Part shown: piece by piece, positions 52,332 to 62,929 of the stretch | Numbering within the stretch: position 1 is the first letter of the stretch | Layout of the letters: every line of letters begins with the position of its first letter | NCBI RefSeq assembly: GCF_017833255.1 | Contig: NZ_JAFIBU010000001.1 | Coordinates: forward strand, 310,001 to 374,000 | Direction of reading: 5' to 3' | DNA length: 64,000 bases | Origin: Paenibacillus sp. PvR098 | GTDB lineage: Bacteria > Bacillota > Bacilli > Paenibacillales > NBRC-103111 | The notes under the pieces: generated by a model | Told to the model about the DNA's origin: nothing | The model's database searches: none | The model's input: the letters and a program-made list of their open reading frames with translations, nothing else | Position numbers and translations under genes: made by a program

Positions 52332-53103
52332 CGCCCATTTCCTCCTTTACCACTTTTTCCAGCTCGTCAGCCAGCGCTTCCATGATGCTGCCTTCCACGT
52401 GGTGCAGGACGGAATCGGAGTAATCCCGAGGGCGGGCCGCTTTCACGGCGAACTCCTTCTTGATCGTACCCGGTCGGGTCGACATGACGAGCACGCGGTC
52501 CGAAAGGATGACGGCTTCCCGGATATTATGCGTAATAAAGAGAATAGTCTTGCGCGTACGCATCCAAATTTCTTCCAGCTCTTTATGCAAAATCAGCCGA
52601 GTCTGCTCATCCAGCGCCGCGAATGGCTCGTCCATCAGTAAAATTTCGGGATCCATCGCAAGCGCGCGGGCAATTGCCGCTCTTTGCTTCATACCGCCGG
52701 AAAGCTCGTGCGGGTAACGATCGGCGAACTTGCTGAGGTGCACGGCCTTAATTTGCTCCATAGCGATCGCTTCGCGTTCCTTTTTACCTATGCCTTTTTG
52801 CTTCAAGCCGAAAGCTACGTTATCGAGAACAGTCAGCCACGGGAACAGCGCATGTTCTTGGAACACGACAACGCGGTCGGGACCCGGCGTGCTGCACGGC
52901 TGTCCATTTACGGTAATCGTTCCTTGCTCCGCTTGCTCCAGTCCTGCCACGAGATTCAGCAGTGTCGATTTGCCGCAGCCGGAAGGTCCGAGCAGTGAAA
53001 CGAATTCGCCTTTGTTAATCGTGAGCGATACGTTATCTATGGCCGTAAAGGTACCGCCGGTGCGCTGATGAAACGTTTTGCTGACGTCTTTAATTTCAAT
53101 CAA
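52264..53103 (-). CDS. SsuB-type ABC ATPase
   Basis: A 279-residue ATPase: Walker A LLGPSGCGKSTLLN, Q-loop FQEHALFPWL, signature ELSGGMKQRAAIARALA, Walker B LLMDEPFAALDEQT, H-loop FITHNI. SsuB/TauB class. The TTG at 53103 is the likely start, with AAGGAG 10 bases upstream; the open frame runs up to 53178 through that RBS and over the promoter. The C-terminal 40 residues (ELEKVVKEEMGDEYSLKKK) extend over the permease start. First gene of the operon. Confidence 0.9.
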   Translation of the reverse strand: MIEIKDVSKTFHQRTGGTFTAIDNVSLTINKGEFVSLLGPSGCGKSTLLNLVAGLEQAEQGTITVNGQPCSTPGPDRVVVFQEHALFPWLTVLDNVAFGLKQKGIGKKEREAIAMEQIKAVHLSKFADRYPHELSGGMKQRAAIARALAMDPEILLMDEPFAALDEQTRLILHKELEEIWMRTRKTILFITHNIREAVILSDRVLVMSTRPGTIKKEFAVKAARPRDYSDSVLHHVEGSIMEALADELEKVVKEEMGDEYSLKKKHLSDSSADSVGSGI

Positions 53104-53144
53104 CGGTGTCACTCTCCTTGGTGTGAAAAAAGTCATACCAACTA

Positions 53145-53172
53145 ATTTTATAGGAATGAAAAGACTTGTCAA
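53145..53172 (-). promoter_or_regulatory. Promoter of the SsuABC-like operon
   Basis: On minus: TTGACA (53172-53167), 16-base spacer, TAAAAT (53150-53145). No S-box or T-box leader fits in the 40-base leader. Confidence 0.65.
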
Positions 53173-53256
53173 CAACAAATTTTGCAGGATTTTAAGCTAA
53201 ACGTGTCGAATCATTGTATATTATGTCCTTTATTTTCCTTCTATAGAAAGGTTTGA

Positions 53257-54159
53257 ATGACGATGAATCGGATCAAACGCGTATTTTGGATGACCGCATT
53301 AATAGGAAGTACGTTTACCGCAGGGGTATATGCAGAAGATGTACTGCAGCGGGTAGAGGCTTATTTGCGCCCGGATTTCCAATTGGTATTGGACGGTAAG
53401 TCTGTTCAATTGTCGGGTCCGCCGCTTATTTATGAAGACAAAAGCTATTTGCCGTTAGCCGAGCTGGGCCGCTTGATGGGGGCTAACATATTATGGAGGG
53501 GTGAGACCAAGACAATTTACATCAACAGCCGGATTAACCCGGAGCAGCGGGCGGAGGATCGCAATCCGGTTTATGAATCCATCGAGCTGTACAATTCTTA
53601 TTCGATCACGCTGAAATATTTAGGGGCGGAATATCCGATGCTGATCACTTACAACAATAGTACAACCAATTTTGCCCCTTATTACCGCGAGTCAGACGTC
53701 AAGCGAATGGGTGTGGATACGAATGGGCTCAATAAAGCCAAGGAACGCTTGACGGGTGCTATATTCATCAGTGAGAGCGAGCTGAATAAAAGATTGCGCC
53801 AAACCCCTGAGCATGTGTATTCTGCCGATTACGAAACATATGTTATCAGCGAGGAGCTTCATCCCGAGAAGCTGAAAATGCTGCGCAGTCATGTGAAAAA
53901 CACGCTTACCATCAATTATGACAACATCTATACCAATAAAAAGCCGATTATAATTGACAAAGTTGCAGGAGAAGCGGACTTGTACGATTATTATTATCTA
54001 GAAACCGTACGTGCGCAGAATGGGTACGTACTTGAGCGCTACTCGAAGGATCGTCTTAAGGTGAGCAAAAGCACCGACTGGCTGAATACAGGCTATACTG
54101 TCAATATAACCGCTAAGACGGATTTAGAATCAGAAGCGATAAAACGGGAGCATCCATAA
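53257..54159 (+). CDS. Secreted stalk-domain protein (300 residues)
   Basis: Signal peptide ending near VYAEDVLQ, then a copper-amine-oxidase N-terminal-like stalk domain (about 30-90: LVLDGKSVQLSGPPLIYEDK, YLPLAELGRLMGANILWRGE, TKTIYINS). The remaining 200 residues are Tyr-rich with an alpha/beta look and no enzyme motif. It shares the layout of the protein at 42920-43534, including the V-Y-A signal cleavage, suggesting related surface proteins. AAAGG precedes the ATG. Stand-alone. Confidence 0.8.
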   Translation: MTMNRIKRVFWMTALIGSTFTAGVYAEDVLQRVEAYLRPDFQLVLDGKSVQLSGPPLIYEDKSYLPLAELGRLMGANILWRGETKTIYINSRINPEQRAEDRNPVYESIELYNSYSITLKYLGAEYPMLITYNNSTTNFAPYYRESDVKRMGVDTNGLNKAKERLTGAIFISESELNKRLRQTPEHVYSADYETYVISEELHPEKLKMLRSHVKNTLTINYDNIYTNKKPIIIDKVAGEADLYDYYYLETVRAQNGYVLERYSKDRLKVSKSTDWLNTGYTVNITAKTDLESEAIKREHP

Positions 54160-54594
54160 GGGTCATGTTCCCAATATGGTAATCCTGTTGATTTTTTCTA
54201 ACTCCAATTGCCGAAATTAAGTCATCATAGACTATTATTCCCTCGCCCAGGAGCTGCTTCTGGGCGTATTTGCATAACCATGCCAACCCTTCCCACAAAT
54301 AAATGGTTAGGAGAGCAGGCCTTTTTAACGTTAGCGCTTACAACGCCCAGCAGCAGCCAGGCCTTGCAAAAAAATAGGTTCGAAATTCGAAAAAAAAAGA
54401 CAATAAACCAAGTTGCTAAAACATATGATTCATAATAAGATAGAACTAACAAACAGAATAATCAGAAAATTCATTCAAAGTAATTGCAGCTCGATTCAAC
54501 TACTTGTCAATTTTAGAGACGAAGCTGGACGCAGCACCGTTCACCACAAGCGACAAAGCTTGGATATCGCTATTCAACCTGAGGAGGGATTGCC
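54160..54594. other. Intergenic stretch
   Basis: About 435 AT-rich bases. A hairpin CGCCCAG/CTGGGCG at 54244-54266, followed by TATTTG, may terminate the stalk-domain gene. An open frame from 54413 to 54598 has no RBS and atypical composition. A poly-A run with TTCGAAATTCGAA lies near 54380-54400. Nothing else is supported. Confidence 0.45.
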
Positions 54595-55191
54595 GTGAGT
54601 AAAAGTCATGAAGTGGAATATTGTAACCTTGAGTTACGATTTGATCGTCGGCTAATCCGTAACTTCATCAAAACGCTTATACAAGAAGGCTATTCCTTGT
54701 ATTGGAACGAAAGTGAACAGCAGTTTATCGTTTCGATCCGAACCGGCCGCAAGCTAGTAAAATTAAAGTTCCAACGTATCGGCGAACGATATAAGATCGT
54801 CGGAAATTACTCTTTTAAGGATGAGAAGCTGGCAGAGCTCATGGAAAAAATGATCGGGGACACACGCGGTCACGCGGTCGTCAAACGGTTCAAAGACCGG
54901 CAAATCCTGATCGAAAACATAATGTTTGGCGAAATCATTCGGATGGTAGAGATCTCGGGGGTGGAGCACAAAGTGTTATTCCAAAAAGAACCTGTCGTGA
55001 CGGTAGAAGAAATGATGCAGGCGTTCCGTTCCAAACGCCCGGATGAACGCATCCCGGTACTGCGACTGGAGCTTGACTATGAGCTGGCCGTACTGCATGA
55101 AGCGCTTCAAGCTGGAGACCATGAGACGTCCAATACTTGCAAAGAAAGGCTGAAGGAGCTAAGGCATGAAATGCTACTGCTTGAAATGTGA
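54595..55191 (+). CDS. Hypothetical protein (198 residues)
   Basis: GTG start with GAGGAGGGATT upstream. A soluble protein with a strand-rich first half (LYWNESEQQFIVSIRTGRKL, KLKFQRIGERYKIVGNYSF), a middle helical part, and a C-terminal helical hairpin (LRLELDYELAVLHEALQAGD, then CKERLKELRHEMLLLEM). It contains the segment VVTVEEMMQAFRSKRPDERI. No family recognised. Closed by a terminator. Confidence 0.7.
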   Translation: MSKSHEVEYCNLELRFDRRLIRNFIKTLIQEGYSLYWNESEQQFIVSIRTGRKLVKLKFQRIGERYKIVGNYSFKDEKLAELMEKMIGDTRGHAVVKRFKDRQILIENIMFGEIIRMVEISGVEHKVLFQKEPVVTVEEMMQAFRSKRPDERIPVLRLELDYELAVLHEALQAGDHETSNTCKERLKELRHEMLLLEM

Positions 55192-55196
55192 ATACG

Positions 55197-55240
55197 ACAT
55201 GTGAAACGGCCTGTGTATACGCGCAGGTCGTTTCGCATGT
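55197..55240. terminator. Terminator after the 198-residue gene
   Basis: ACATGTGAAACGGCCTG with CAGGTCGTTTCGCATGT (two wobbles), 10-base loop. Confidence 0.7.
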
Positions 55241-55324
55241 TATCCTAAGTGGAGTAAAAAAAAGTGGTAGGAATATACGGTGAAAGACGCTTAAGGGAGG
55301 ACAAAAACCTGTAAAAAAAGAGCG

Positions 55325-56388
<1,064 letters not shown>

Positions 56389-56392
56389 GCAA

Positions 56393-57661
56393 ATGAGCAT
56401 ATTAAGAGAACTGCTTCAAGACATTCCGATTCCGCAAGTGGTCCGAATCAGGCAAAAATTCAACGGAGACAAGCTGCAGCATCCGGCTGAAGAGCTTGCC
56501 AAGGAGCTTCAGAAGCCGGGCGCGATCGACCGAATCAACCCGGGGCAGCAGGTTGCCGTCGCTGTTGGTAGTCGGGGCGTGGCTAACATCGCTGAGTTTA
56601 CCCGAACGACGATTGAGGCCATCAAGCAGGCCGGAGCGCATCCTTTTATCGTACCTTGCATGGGAAGTCACGGAGGAGCAACGGCTGAGGGGCAGAAGGA
56701 AGTGCTCCATCATCTTGGCGTAACCGAGGAAGCGATGGGAGCACCGATTCGTTCCTCGATGGAAGTGGTAGAGATTGACCGACTTCCGAATGGTCTTCCG
56801 GTGTATGTGGACAAGTATGCTTCGGAAGCGGACGCCATCATCGTCATCAACCGCGTAAAGCCGCATACGGCATTCCGTGGACCTATTGAAAGCGGTATTA
56901 TGAAAATGATTTCTATCGGCCTCGGTAAACAAAAGGGAGCGGAAGCGTGCCATCAGCTCGGATTTAAATATATGGCGGAGAATGTGCCAGCCATGGCGCG
57001 CATTATGCTGGATAAACTACCGATTGTATTCGGGGTTGCACTGGTTGAGAACGCATATGACGAAACGTGCATCGTCGAAGTGCTTCCTGCGGAGCGAATC
57101 GAGGAGCGTGAGATCGAGCTGCTGCAGATCGCCAAAGCCCGGCTGCCGAAAATTTTATTCGATCAAATCGATGTGTTGGTTATTGATTTTATCGGCAAAA
57201 ATATCAGCGGCGACGGCATGGATCCGAACGTGACCGGGCGGTACCCGACGCCTTATGCGCACGGCGGCCCGGAAGTGTCCAAGATGGTTGTCCTCGATAC
57301 GACGCCTGAGACGAAGGGGAATGCCAATGGGGTGGGAACGGCCGATTTCACGACTCAACGGCTGGTCGACAAGATGGATCTGGTAGCCACATATGCGAAT
57401 GGTCTGACCTCAACCGTATGTGCACCGACCAAAATTGCGACTACGCTCGAGAACGATTACTATGCCATCAAAGCAGCGGTCAAAACCTGTAATATTCTCG
57501 ATTATTCGAAATGCCGTTTGGTACGAATTCAAGATACGCTGCATCTGGGCGACATCGAGATTTCCGTGAATTTGCTAGAGGAGGCAAAGCTTCATCCGGA
57601 CATCGAGATTTTGACCGATCCATACGATTTGTCATTCAATAGTGAAGGGAACTTAGTATAA
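56393..57661 (+). CDS. LarA-family nickel-dependent racemase/epimerase
   Basis: A 422-residue full-length member of the lactate racemase (LarA) superfamily. VPCMGSHGGATAEGQ has His93 in the place of the first catalytic His, NRVKPHTAFRG holds His158, and Lys171 and His187 are 16 residues apart, the same spacing as the cofactor-tethering Lys184 and nickel-ligand His200 of Lactobacillus LarA. LarA homologues racemise or epimerise 2-hydroxyacids, and one published branch epimerises D-gluconate at C2. Next to a gluconate kinase, a D-mannonate/D-gluconate 2-epimerase is the best guess. The larBCE cofactor genes are not in this window. Stop and next start abut (TAAATG). Confidence 0.85.
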   Translation: MSILRELLQDIPIPQVVRIRQKFNGDKLQHPAEELAKELQKPGAIDRINPGQQVAVAVGSRGVANIAEFTRTTIEAIKQAGAHPFIVPCMGSHGGATAEGQKEVLHHLGVTEEAMGAPIRSSMEVVEIDRLPNGLPVYVDKYASEADAIIVINRVKPHTAFRGPIESGIMKMISIGLGKQKGAEACHQLGFKYMAENVPAMARIMLDKLPIVFGVALVENAYDETCIVEVLPAERIEEREIELLQIAKARLPKILFDQIDVLVIDFIGKNISGDGMDPNVTGRYPTPYAHGGPEVSKMVVLDTTPETKGNANGVGTADFTTQRLVDKMDLVATYANGLTSTVCAPTKIATTLENDYYAIKAAVKTCNILDYSKCRLVRIQDTLHLGDIEISVNLLEEAKLHPDIEILTDPYDLSFNSEGNLV

Positions 57662-59227
57662 ATGAACGGGAATGGTTTGTCTGTACAAAAGCCTTATATT
57701 ATTTCAGCAGATATCGGCACAACGAGTACTAAAACACTGGTGATCGACCGGAGCGGTCGGGTAATCGCATCACACTCCGTGGAATATCCCCTTCATACGC
57801 CGAAACCTGATGTGGCCGAGCAGGACCCGGATGAAATATTCCAGGCGGTCCTGACCGCAATCCGGTCTGTGGTGAGCAAGGCGGCTGTACTGCCGGGCCA
57901 AGTGCTGTGCGTATCGTTCAGCTCCGCGATGCACAGTTTGATCGCGATAGATAAGGAGCTGCAGCCGCTTACCCGCTGCATCACATGGGCGGATAACCGC
58001 AGTGCTGCTTATGTAAAGGTACTGAAGGAAGAGTTGAATGGACATGAGATTTACCTCAACACAGGCACTCCGATTCATCCGATGTCACCGCTGCTTAAGC
58101 TGATGTGGCTCCGCGATCACCGTCCGGATTTGTTTAAGCAAGCTTATAAGTTTATTGGGATAAAAGAATATGTTTTTGCCAAATTGTTCGGTAAGCTTGT
58201 AATTGATTATTCGATTGCGAGTGCTACAGGGTTGTTCAACCTGCGCCGGCTCGATTGGGACGAAGGAGCATTGGCAGCATGCGGCGTTCGCCGCGAACAG
58301 CTGCCTGATCCGGTCTCCACCACGCATCTTCTGGATGGATTGAGTACAGATGCGGCCGCTTCGATGGGCCTGTCGGCAGATACGCCTTTTGTTATCGGTG
58401 CTTCTGACGGCGTACTGGCCAACCTCGGTGTGGGAGCCTTAGATCAGGGTGTCTATGCGGTAACCATCGGGACAAGCGGCGCGGTTAGAGGCGTGATGCG
58501 CGAGCCGGTGACGGATCCGAAAGGCCGGTTGTTCTGCTACGCTCTAAATGAGGATTTCTGGGTTGTCGGCGGAGCGATCAATAACGGAGGCATTATGTTC
58601 CGTTGGGTCCGCGATCAACTGGCCACGGCGGAAGCGGAGGAAGGCAGGCTTCGCGGAATGGACCCGTATGATTACTTGACTGAATTGGCACGGGAAGTAG
58701 CACCCGGATCGGATGGGTTAATCTTCCTTCCGCTGCTGTCGGGAGAACGTGCGCCATACTGGAATGCGAATGCGCGCGGCGTCTTTTTCGGCTTATCCTT
58801 GTATCATCAAAAGAAACATATGATTCGCTCCGTGCTTGAAGGCGTTATGTACCGGATCCATTCCGTCGTGACTGCTCTGGAGGAGCTAAGTGGCCCGACT
58901 AAGGAAATACGTGCTTCGGGAGGGTTTGCAAGATCGCCCTTCTGGCTGCAGATGATGTCTGATGTTCTTGGAACTACGGTAGCGGTTCCGAATACGATTG
59001 AGAGCTCGGGGCTCGGGGCTGCGCAGCTGGGTATGCTGGCACTCGGAGAGATTAAAGACTTCTCCAGCGTGCACGACTGGATGCATGTGGAGCAGTCACT
59101 TGCGGCCAGTGAACAAAACCATGAAATATATCAACAGTTGACAAAGATTTATAATCGTGTGTACCATCAGTTGAAGGACGAGTTTGATGCCATAGCCGCT
59201 TTCCAACTGAAGCACACGCAATCCTAG
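57662..59227 (+). CDS. gntK: Gluconate kinase (FGGY family)
   Basis: A 521-residue FGGY sugar kinase. DIGTTSTKTLVID opens the ATPase domain, followed by the GntK-like YPLHTPKPDVAEQDPDEIFQ; substrate and ATP regions appear as WADNRS, GASDGVLANLGVGA, TIGTSGAVR and the FGGY signature area IRASGGFARSPFWLQM. It phosphorylates D-gluconate to 6-phosphogluconate, which the GndA encoded two genes later uses. The ATG directly follows the larA-like stop, so the two are translationally coupled. Other FGGY substrates are possible, but the match to Bacillus GntK is good. Confidence 0.88.
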   Translation: MNGNGLSVQKPYIISADIGTTSTKTLVIDRSGRVIASHSVEYPLHTPKPDVAEQDPDEIFQAVLTAIRSVVSKAAVLPGQVLCVSFSSAMHSLIAIDKELQPLTRCITWADNRSAAYVKVLKEELNGHEIYLNTGTPIHPMSPLLKLMWLRDHRPDLFKQAYKFIGIKEYVFAKLFGKLVIDYSIASATGLFNLRRLDWDEGALAACGVRREQLPDPVSTTHLLDGLSTDAAASMGLSADTPFVIGASDGVLANLGVGALDQGVYAVTIGTSGAVRGVMREPVTDPKGRLFCYALNEDFWVVGGAINNGGIMFRWVRDQLATAEAEEGRLRGMDPYDYLTELAREVAPGSDGLIFLPLLSGERAPYWNANARGVFFGLSLYHQKKHMIRSVLEGVMYRIHSVVTALEELSGPTKEIRASGGFARSPFWLQMMSDVLGTTVAVPNTIESSGLGAAQLGMLALGEIKDFSSVHDWMHVEQSLAASEQNHEIYQQLTKIYNRVYHQLKDEFDAIAAFQLKHTQS

Positions 59228-59239
59228 GAGGAAATGACC

Positions 59240-60013
59240 ATGAGCATGAATTTATTCGATCTGACAGGGAAAACAGCCGTTATCATCGGCGGGAACAGCA
59301 CATTGGGAGGCGCCATGGCTATAGCCTTGGGAGGACACGGCGCAGATGTGGCAATTGTGGGACGCAACATGGAGAAATCCAAAGAGGTGGCTAAGCGGGT
59401 GGAGGAGGCGGGAGGCCGAGCTCAATGCTTCTCCGCTGACGCTACGAGCGCAGACGATTTGCAGCGCGTGCTGTCAGAGGTAACGGCTTGGACCGGCCGC
59501 TGCGATGTGCTGATGAACTGTCCGGGTATGAACAGTCCGACTCCGTTCTTTGAGCTGAAGATGGATGAATGGGATTCGATCATGGATGTGAATCTTAAGA
59601 GTGTGGTGTTGGCTTGTCAAATTTTTGGGAAGTATATGGTAGACAAAGGCGAAGGAGGCAGCATCATCAATATTTCCTCCGTTTCCTCCGAGCCTCCGCT
59701 CTCCCGCGTGTTCACATACTCCGCCTCGAAGGCGGCGGTTAACAACGTGACGCAGTTTTTGGCGCGTGAATTCGCGCCGGCGCGCGTGCGTGTTAATGCT
59801 ATTATTCCGGGTTTCTTCCCAGCTGAGCAGAACCGCAAAATTTTGTCTCCGGACCGAGTTGAATCCATTATGAAGCACACTCCGATGAACCGGTTCGGTG
59901 ATGCGGAGGAGCTTCAGGGCGCGGCTGTGTATCTGGCTTCGGAGAAGGCCTCCAGCTTTGTTACGGGTACTCTTCTTCGAGTGGACGGGGGCTTCGGAGC
60001 GATGACGATCTAA
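59240..60013 (+). CDS. SDR oxidoreductase, fructuronate reductase-like
   Basis: A 257-residue classical SDR. NAD(P) motif is GGNSTLGGAMA (in place of TGxxxGIG), the NAG-like motif is NCPG, and the catalytic residues are Ser147, Tyr160 and Lys164 (TYSASKAAV). The end, PGFFPAEQNRKIL then HTPMNRFGDAEELQGAAVYL and SSFVTGTLLRVDGGF, is the pattern I associate with SDR-type D-mannonate oxidoreductases (UxuB/YjmF). Gluconate 5-dehydrogenase is the other option. The ATG at 59240 has AGGAGG 8 bases upstream; ATG 59234 is too close to it. Confidence 0.8.
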   Translation: MSMNLFDLTGKTAVIIGGNSTLGGAMAIALGGHGADVAIVGRNMEKSKEVAKRVEEAGGRAQCFSADATSADDLQRVLSEVTAWTGRCDVLMNCPGMNSPTPFFELKMDEWDSIMDVNLKSVVLACQIFGKYMVDKGEGGSIINISSVSSEPPLSRVFTYSASKAAVNNVTQFLAREFAPARVRVNAIIPGFFPAEQNRKILSPDRVESIMKHTPMNRFGDAEELQGAAVYLASEKASSFVTGTLLRVDGGFGAMTI

Positions 60014-60081
60014 AGAGTGAGCTGCTTCGCTTCTGAAATCGTCGATAAATAAATAAGGATTAGGAAGGAAGAGAGAAACTT

Positions 60082-61494
60082 ATGTCTAAACAACAGGTAG
60101 GCGTGATCGGTCTCGCAGTCATGGGCAAAAATTTGGCTTTGAATATTGAAAGCAGAGGGTTTACCGTATCCGTGTACAACCGCTCCCGCGAGAAGACCGA
60201 TGCGCTTCTGTCGGAATCGCCGGGCAAACAATTGGTCGGTACATACAGCATTGAAGAATTCGTCGCTTCCCTTGAGAAACCGCGTAAGGTTTTGATCATG
60301 GTTCAAGCAGGAAACGCGACTGACGATACCATTAATCAACTGATTCCTCATCTGGAGCAAGGGGATATCATTATCGACGGCGGTAACGCGTTCTTCCCGG
60401 ATACGCAGCGCCGCAATAAAGAATTGCAAGCGCATGATCTCCGCTTTATCGGTACCGGCGTATCAGGCGGTGAAGAAGGCGCTTTGAAGGGGCCGTCGAT
60501 CATGCCTGGCGGACAGAAGGACGCCTACGAGCTGGTGGCTCCGATTCTCACCGCCATTTCTGCCAAAGTGAACGGCGATCCTTGCTGCACGTACATCGGT
60601 CCGGACGGCGCAGGCCACTATGTCAAAATGGTCCACAACGGCATCGAGTATGGAGATATGCAGTTGATTTGCGAAGCTTATCAGCTGCTGAAGGACGTTC
60701 TGGGCGTCAGCACACAGGAGCTTCATGAAATTTTTGCAGAGTGGAACAAAGGTGAGCTGGATAGCTATCTGATCGAGATTACAACGGACATCTTCACCAA
60801 ATATGATGCCGAAACCGGTAAGCCAATGGTCGATGTCATCCTTGACTCGGCCGGCCAGAAGGGTACCGGCAAATGGACCAGCCAGAGCTCGCTTGATCTT
60901 GGCGTACCGCTTTCGATCATTACTGAATCGGTATTCTCCCGCTTCCTTTCCGCGATGAAAGAAGAGAGAGTGGCCGCGAGCAAGGTGCTTGGCGGTCCGA
61001 AAACGGCAGCATTCGAAGGTGACCGTGCAGCGTTCATCGAATCCGTTCGCAAAGCGCTGTATGCAAGCAAAATTTGTTCTTATGCGCAGGGCTTCGCTCA
61101 AATGAGAGCGGCAAGCGAAGAATATGGATGGGATCTGGATTATGGCAGCATCGCCATGATTTTCCGCGGCGGCTGCATCATTCGCGCCCGTTTCCTGCAA
61201 AATATCAAAGACGCATATGACCATAATCCGGAGCTGAGAAATCTTCTGCTTGATGAGTACTTCAAAGGCATTGTGGAAAACTATCAAGAAGCTTGGAGAA
61301 GCGTCGTAGCGACTGCCGTTACCCGCGGTATTCCAGCGCCGGCCTTCGCTTCTGCGCTGGCCTACTACGACAGCTATCGGACGGAGCGTCTGCCCGCCAA
61401 TCTGCTGCAAGCGCAGCGTGACTACTTTGGGGCTCATACGTTCAAACGTGTGGACAAAGAGGGAACATTCCATTATCAATGGATGGAAAACTAA
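60082..61494 (+). CDS. gndA: 6-phosphogluconate dehydrogenase, decarboxylating
   Basis: A 470-residue enzyme with the NADP motif [15 protein letters not shown] and NRSREKT, the catalytic region [21 protein letters not shown] and [16 protein letters not shown] (Lys and Asn), and [14 protein letters not shown]. It converts 6-phosphogluconate to ribulose 5-phosphate. Length and N-terminus match the GndA (YqjI) type with NADP preference. GGAAGGAAGAGAG lies before the ATG, 68 bases after the SDR gene, with no terminator between, so it belongs to the operon. Confidence 0.95.
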   Translation: MSKQQVGVIGLAVMGKNLALNIESRGFTVSVYNRSREKTDALLSESPGKQLVGTYSIEEFVASLEKPRKVLIMVQAGNATDDTINQLIPHLEQGDIIIDGGNAFFPDTQRRNKELQAHDLRFIGTGVSGGEEGALKGPSIMPGGQKDAYELVAPILTAISAKVNGDPCCTYIGPDGAGHYVKMVHNGIEYGDMQLICEAYQLLKDVLGVSTQELHEIFAEWNKGELDSYLIEITTDIFTKYDAETGKPMVDVILDSAGQKGTGKWTSQSSLDLGVPLSIITESVFSRFLSAMKEERVAASKVLGGPKTAAFEGDRAAFIESVRKALYASKICSYAQGFAQMRAASEEYGWDLDYGSIAMIFRGGCIIRARFLQNIKDAYDHNPELRNLLLDEYFKGIVENYQEAWRSVVATAVTRGIPAPAFASALAYYDSYRTERLPANLLQAQRDYFGAHTFKRVDKEGTFHYQWMEN

Positions 61495-61850
61495 GCCTGT
61501 TCATCATCTGGAGAAGCTTTGCGGAACGTATTGACTCTGCCCGGATGCAATCCGTGGGATGCCTCGGCCAGCCAAATCTTCAGCCGGTCGGCTTCTTGAT
61601 CAAATCCGTTGCGTCGTTGAATTAGCATCAAAGCGATCTCGGCAAAATAACGAAAGTTTTGAAGCAGTCGTGGCTGGGAAAGATCCATTAAATTCGGATC
61701 TTCCTCGGCCACCTTTTTTTTAATAAATTCGAGCATCCAAATAATATCTTCCTTGCAAAGCGGCCTGGAAGAATCCAAGATTTGTTGAAGCTTCTGATCC
61801 GTTACCATAGGAGCGGGTACTTTCGGTTTCGGGAGGGCATTGGGTATCAT
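61491..61850 (-). CDS. Hypothetical protein (119 residues)
   Basis: A helical protein with Pro-rich N-terminus ([20 protein letters not shown]), [20 protein letters not shown], and a conserved-looking [19 protein letters not shown] segment. GAAAGGAGAA precedes the ATG by 9 bases. Its stop overlaps the gndA stop by 4 bases on the opposite strand. No family recognised. Confidence 0.68.
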   Translation of the reverse strand: MIPNALPKPKVPAPMVTDQKLQQILDSSRPLCKEDIIWMLEFIKKKVAEEDPNLMDLSQPRLLQNFRYFAEIALMLIQRRNGFDQEADRLKIWLAEASHGLHPGRVNTFRKASPDDEQA

Positions 61851-62013
61851 AATAAAGCGTTCTCCTTTCGCAGCAAAAACAGCATTACCAGCTTAACTGT
61901 TTCAGCTAGTATTTATTCACATCCATCATATGTGTTCACTAAACTTTCTATTCACGTTAAGACAAGCTATGATATGATAGGGTAAGATTAAAGACGATAG
62001 CTAGAGGTGTATT

Positions 62014-62526
62014 ATGGGGAAGAACCGCAATATTGTGCTGATCGGTATGATGGGATCAGGCAAGACTACCGTAGGACAAGCGCTGTCTGCCAAACTGGGC
62101 TGGACGTATATAGACACGGACTCGGAGATCGTACGAAGCCAAGGTATGAGCATCAGCGAAATGTTTGCAAAACAGGGAGAAGAGGCGTTTCGACGGGCGG
62201 AAAGTGATACCATAGGGGATGTGCTGAGAGGAAGCAAGCAGGTTATCGCAACGGGTGGCGGAGCGGTACTGCTTGAACAAAACCGGCACGCCATGAACGA
62301 GAACGGCTTTGTCGTTGCTCTCTCGGCATCGGTAGAGACGATCATCGAGCGCGTAAGAGGGGATCAAAACCGTCCGCTGCTTCAGGGTAATTTGGAGGAA
62401 CGGGTAAATCATATTGTGGTAAGCCGGAAGCACGCTTATGACTTTGCCGATTTAAAGGTGGATACGGACGGTCTACCGGTAGACCGCATCATCGATGTGA
62501 TATGCAGCGCGATGGGAAATGCTTAG
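62014..62526 (+). CDS. aroK: Shikimate kinase
   Basis: A 170-residue P-loop kinase: Walker A GMMGSGKTTVG, DTDSEIV with the substrate Asp, EEAFRRAES (substrate Arg), TGGGAVL, the lid RGDQNRPLL and RKHAYDFAD. It phosphorylates shikimate in the aromatic amino acid pathway; aroA, encoding the next step, begins 1.2 kb downstream. AGAGGTG precedes the ATG. The stop overlaps the convergent rhodanese gene by 4 bases. Confidence 0.94.
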   Translation: MGKNRNIVLIGMMGSGKTTVGQALSAKLGWTYIDTDSEIVRSQGMSISEMFAKQGEEAFRRAESDTIGDVLRGSKQVIATGGGAVLLEQNRHAMNENGFVVALSASVETIIERVRGDQNRPLLQGNLEERVNHIVVSRKHAYDFADLKVDTDGLPVDRIIDVICSAMGNA

Positions 62527-62816
62527 AGCGATTCCCATTCCAGCATGCCGCCGGTCATGTTTTTGAGCCCTTTGAGGCCCTGGGCTTCAAGATATTCATA
62601 AGCACGACTGCTGCGGTTGCCGCTGCGGCATACAAGAATCGTTTCTCCAAGCTGCGGGATGTCTGCTAACCGCTCGGGAATTTGCATCAAAGGGATGGAT
62701 TTGGCACCTGGGATCATACCAAGAGCGATTTCCTCCGGTTCACGGACATCGATAATATGAAGCTCCTCGCCGTTTGCGAGTCTTTGTTTGATTTCTTCTG
62801 GAGTAATAGTCTGCAT
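62523..62816 (-). CDS. Rhodanese-domain protein
   Basis: A 97-residue single rhodanese domain with LHIIDVREPEEIALGMIPGA and the active-site loop CRSGNRS (Cys as persulphide carrier), then SRAYEYLEAQGLKGLKNMTG. ATG at 62816 with GAAGGAGG upstream; the frame is open to 62867. Probably a cytosolic sulphur transferase. Lies between aroK and the crcB pair on the opposite strand. Confidence 0.92.
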   Translation of the reverse strand: MQTITPEEIKQRLANGEELHIIDVREPEEIALGMIPGAKSIPLMQIPERLADIPQLGETILVCRSGNRSSRAYEYLEAQGLKGLKNMTGGMLEWESL

Positions 62817-62929
62817 GAAAAAGTCCTCCTTCAATGTATGGGCCGTATGGCCGACTGCATTCATCATAATGAATAAATGGAAGTCGTGTCAAACCTGTAA
62901 TGCCGTGTACTTCAGGAGGGATATGGGGA

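Noticed and set aside
54413..54598. 61-residue plus-strand frame before the 198-residue gene
   Set aside because: No Shine-Dalgarno, unusual composition, and it overlaps the RBS of the next gene.
62817..62929. Fluoride riboswitch before the crcB pair
   Set aside because: The GGNGATGG core and pairing were not seen; the stretch mainly holds the RBS regions of the two divergent genes.
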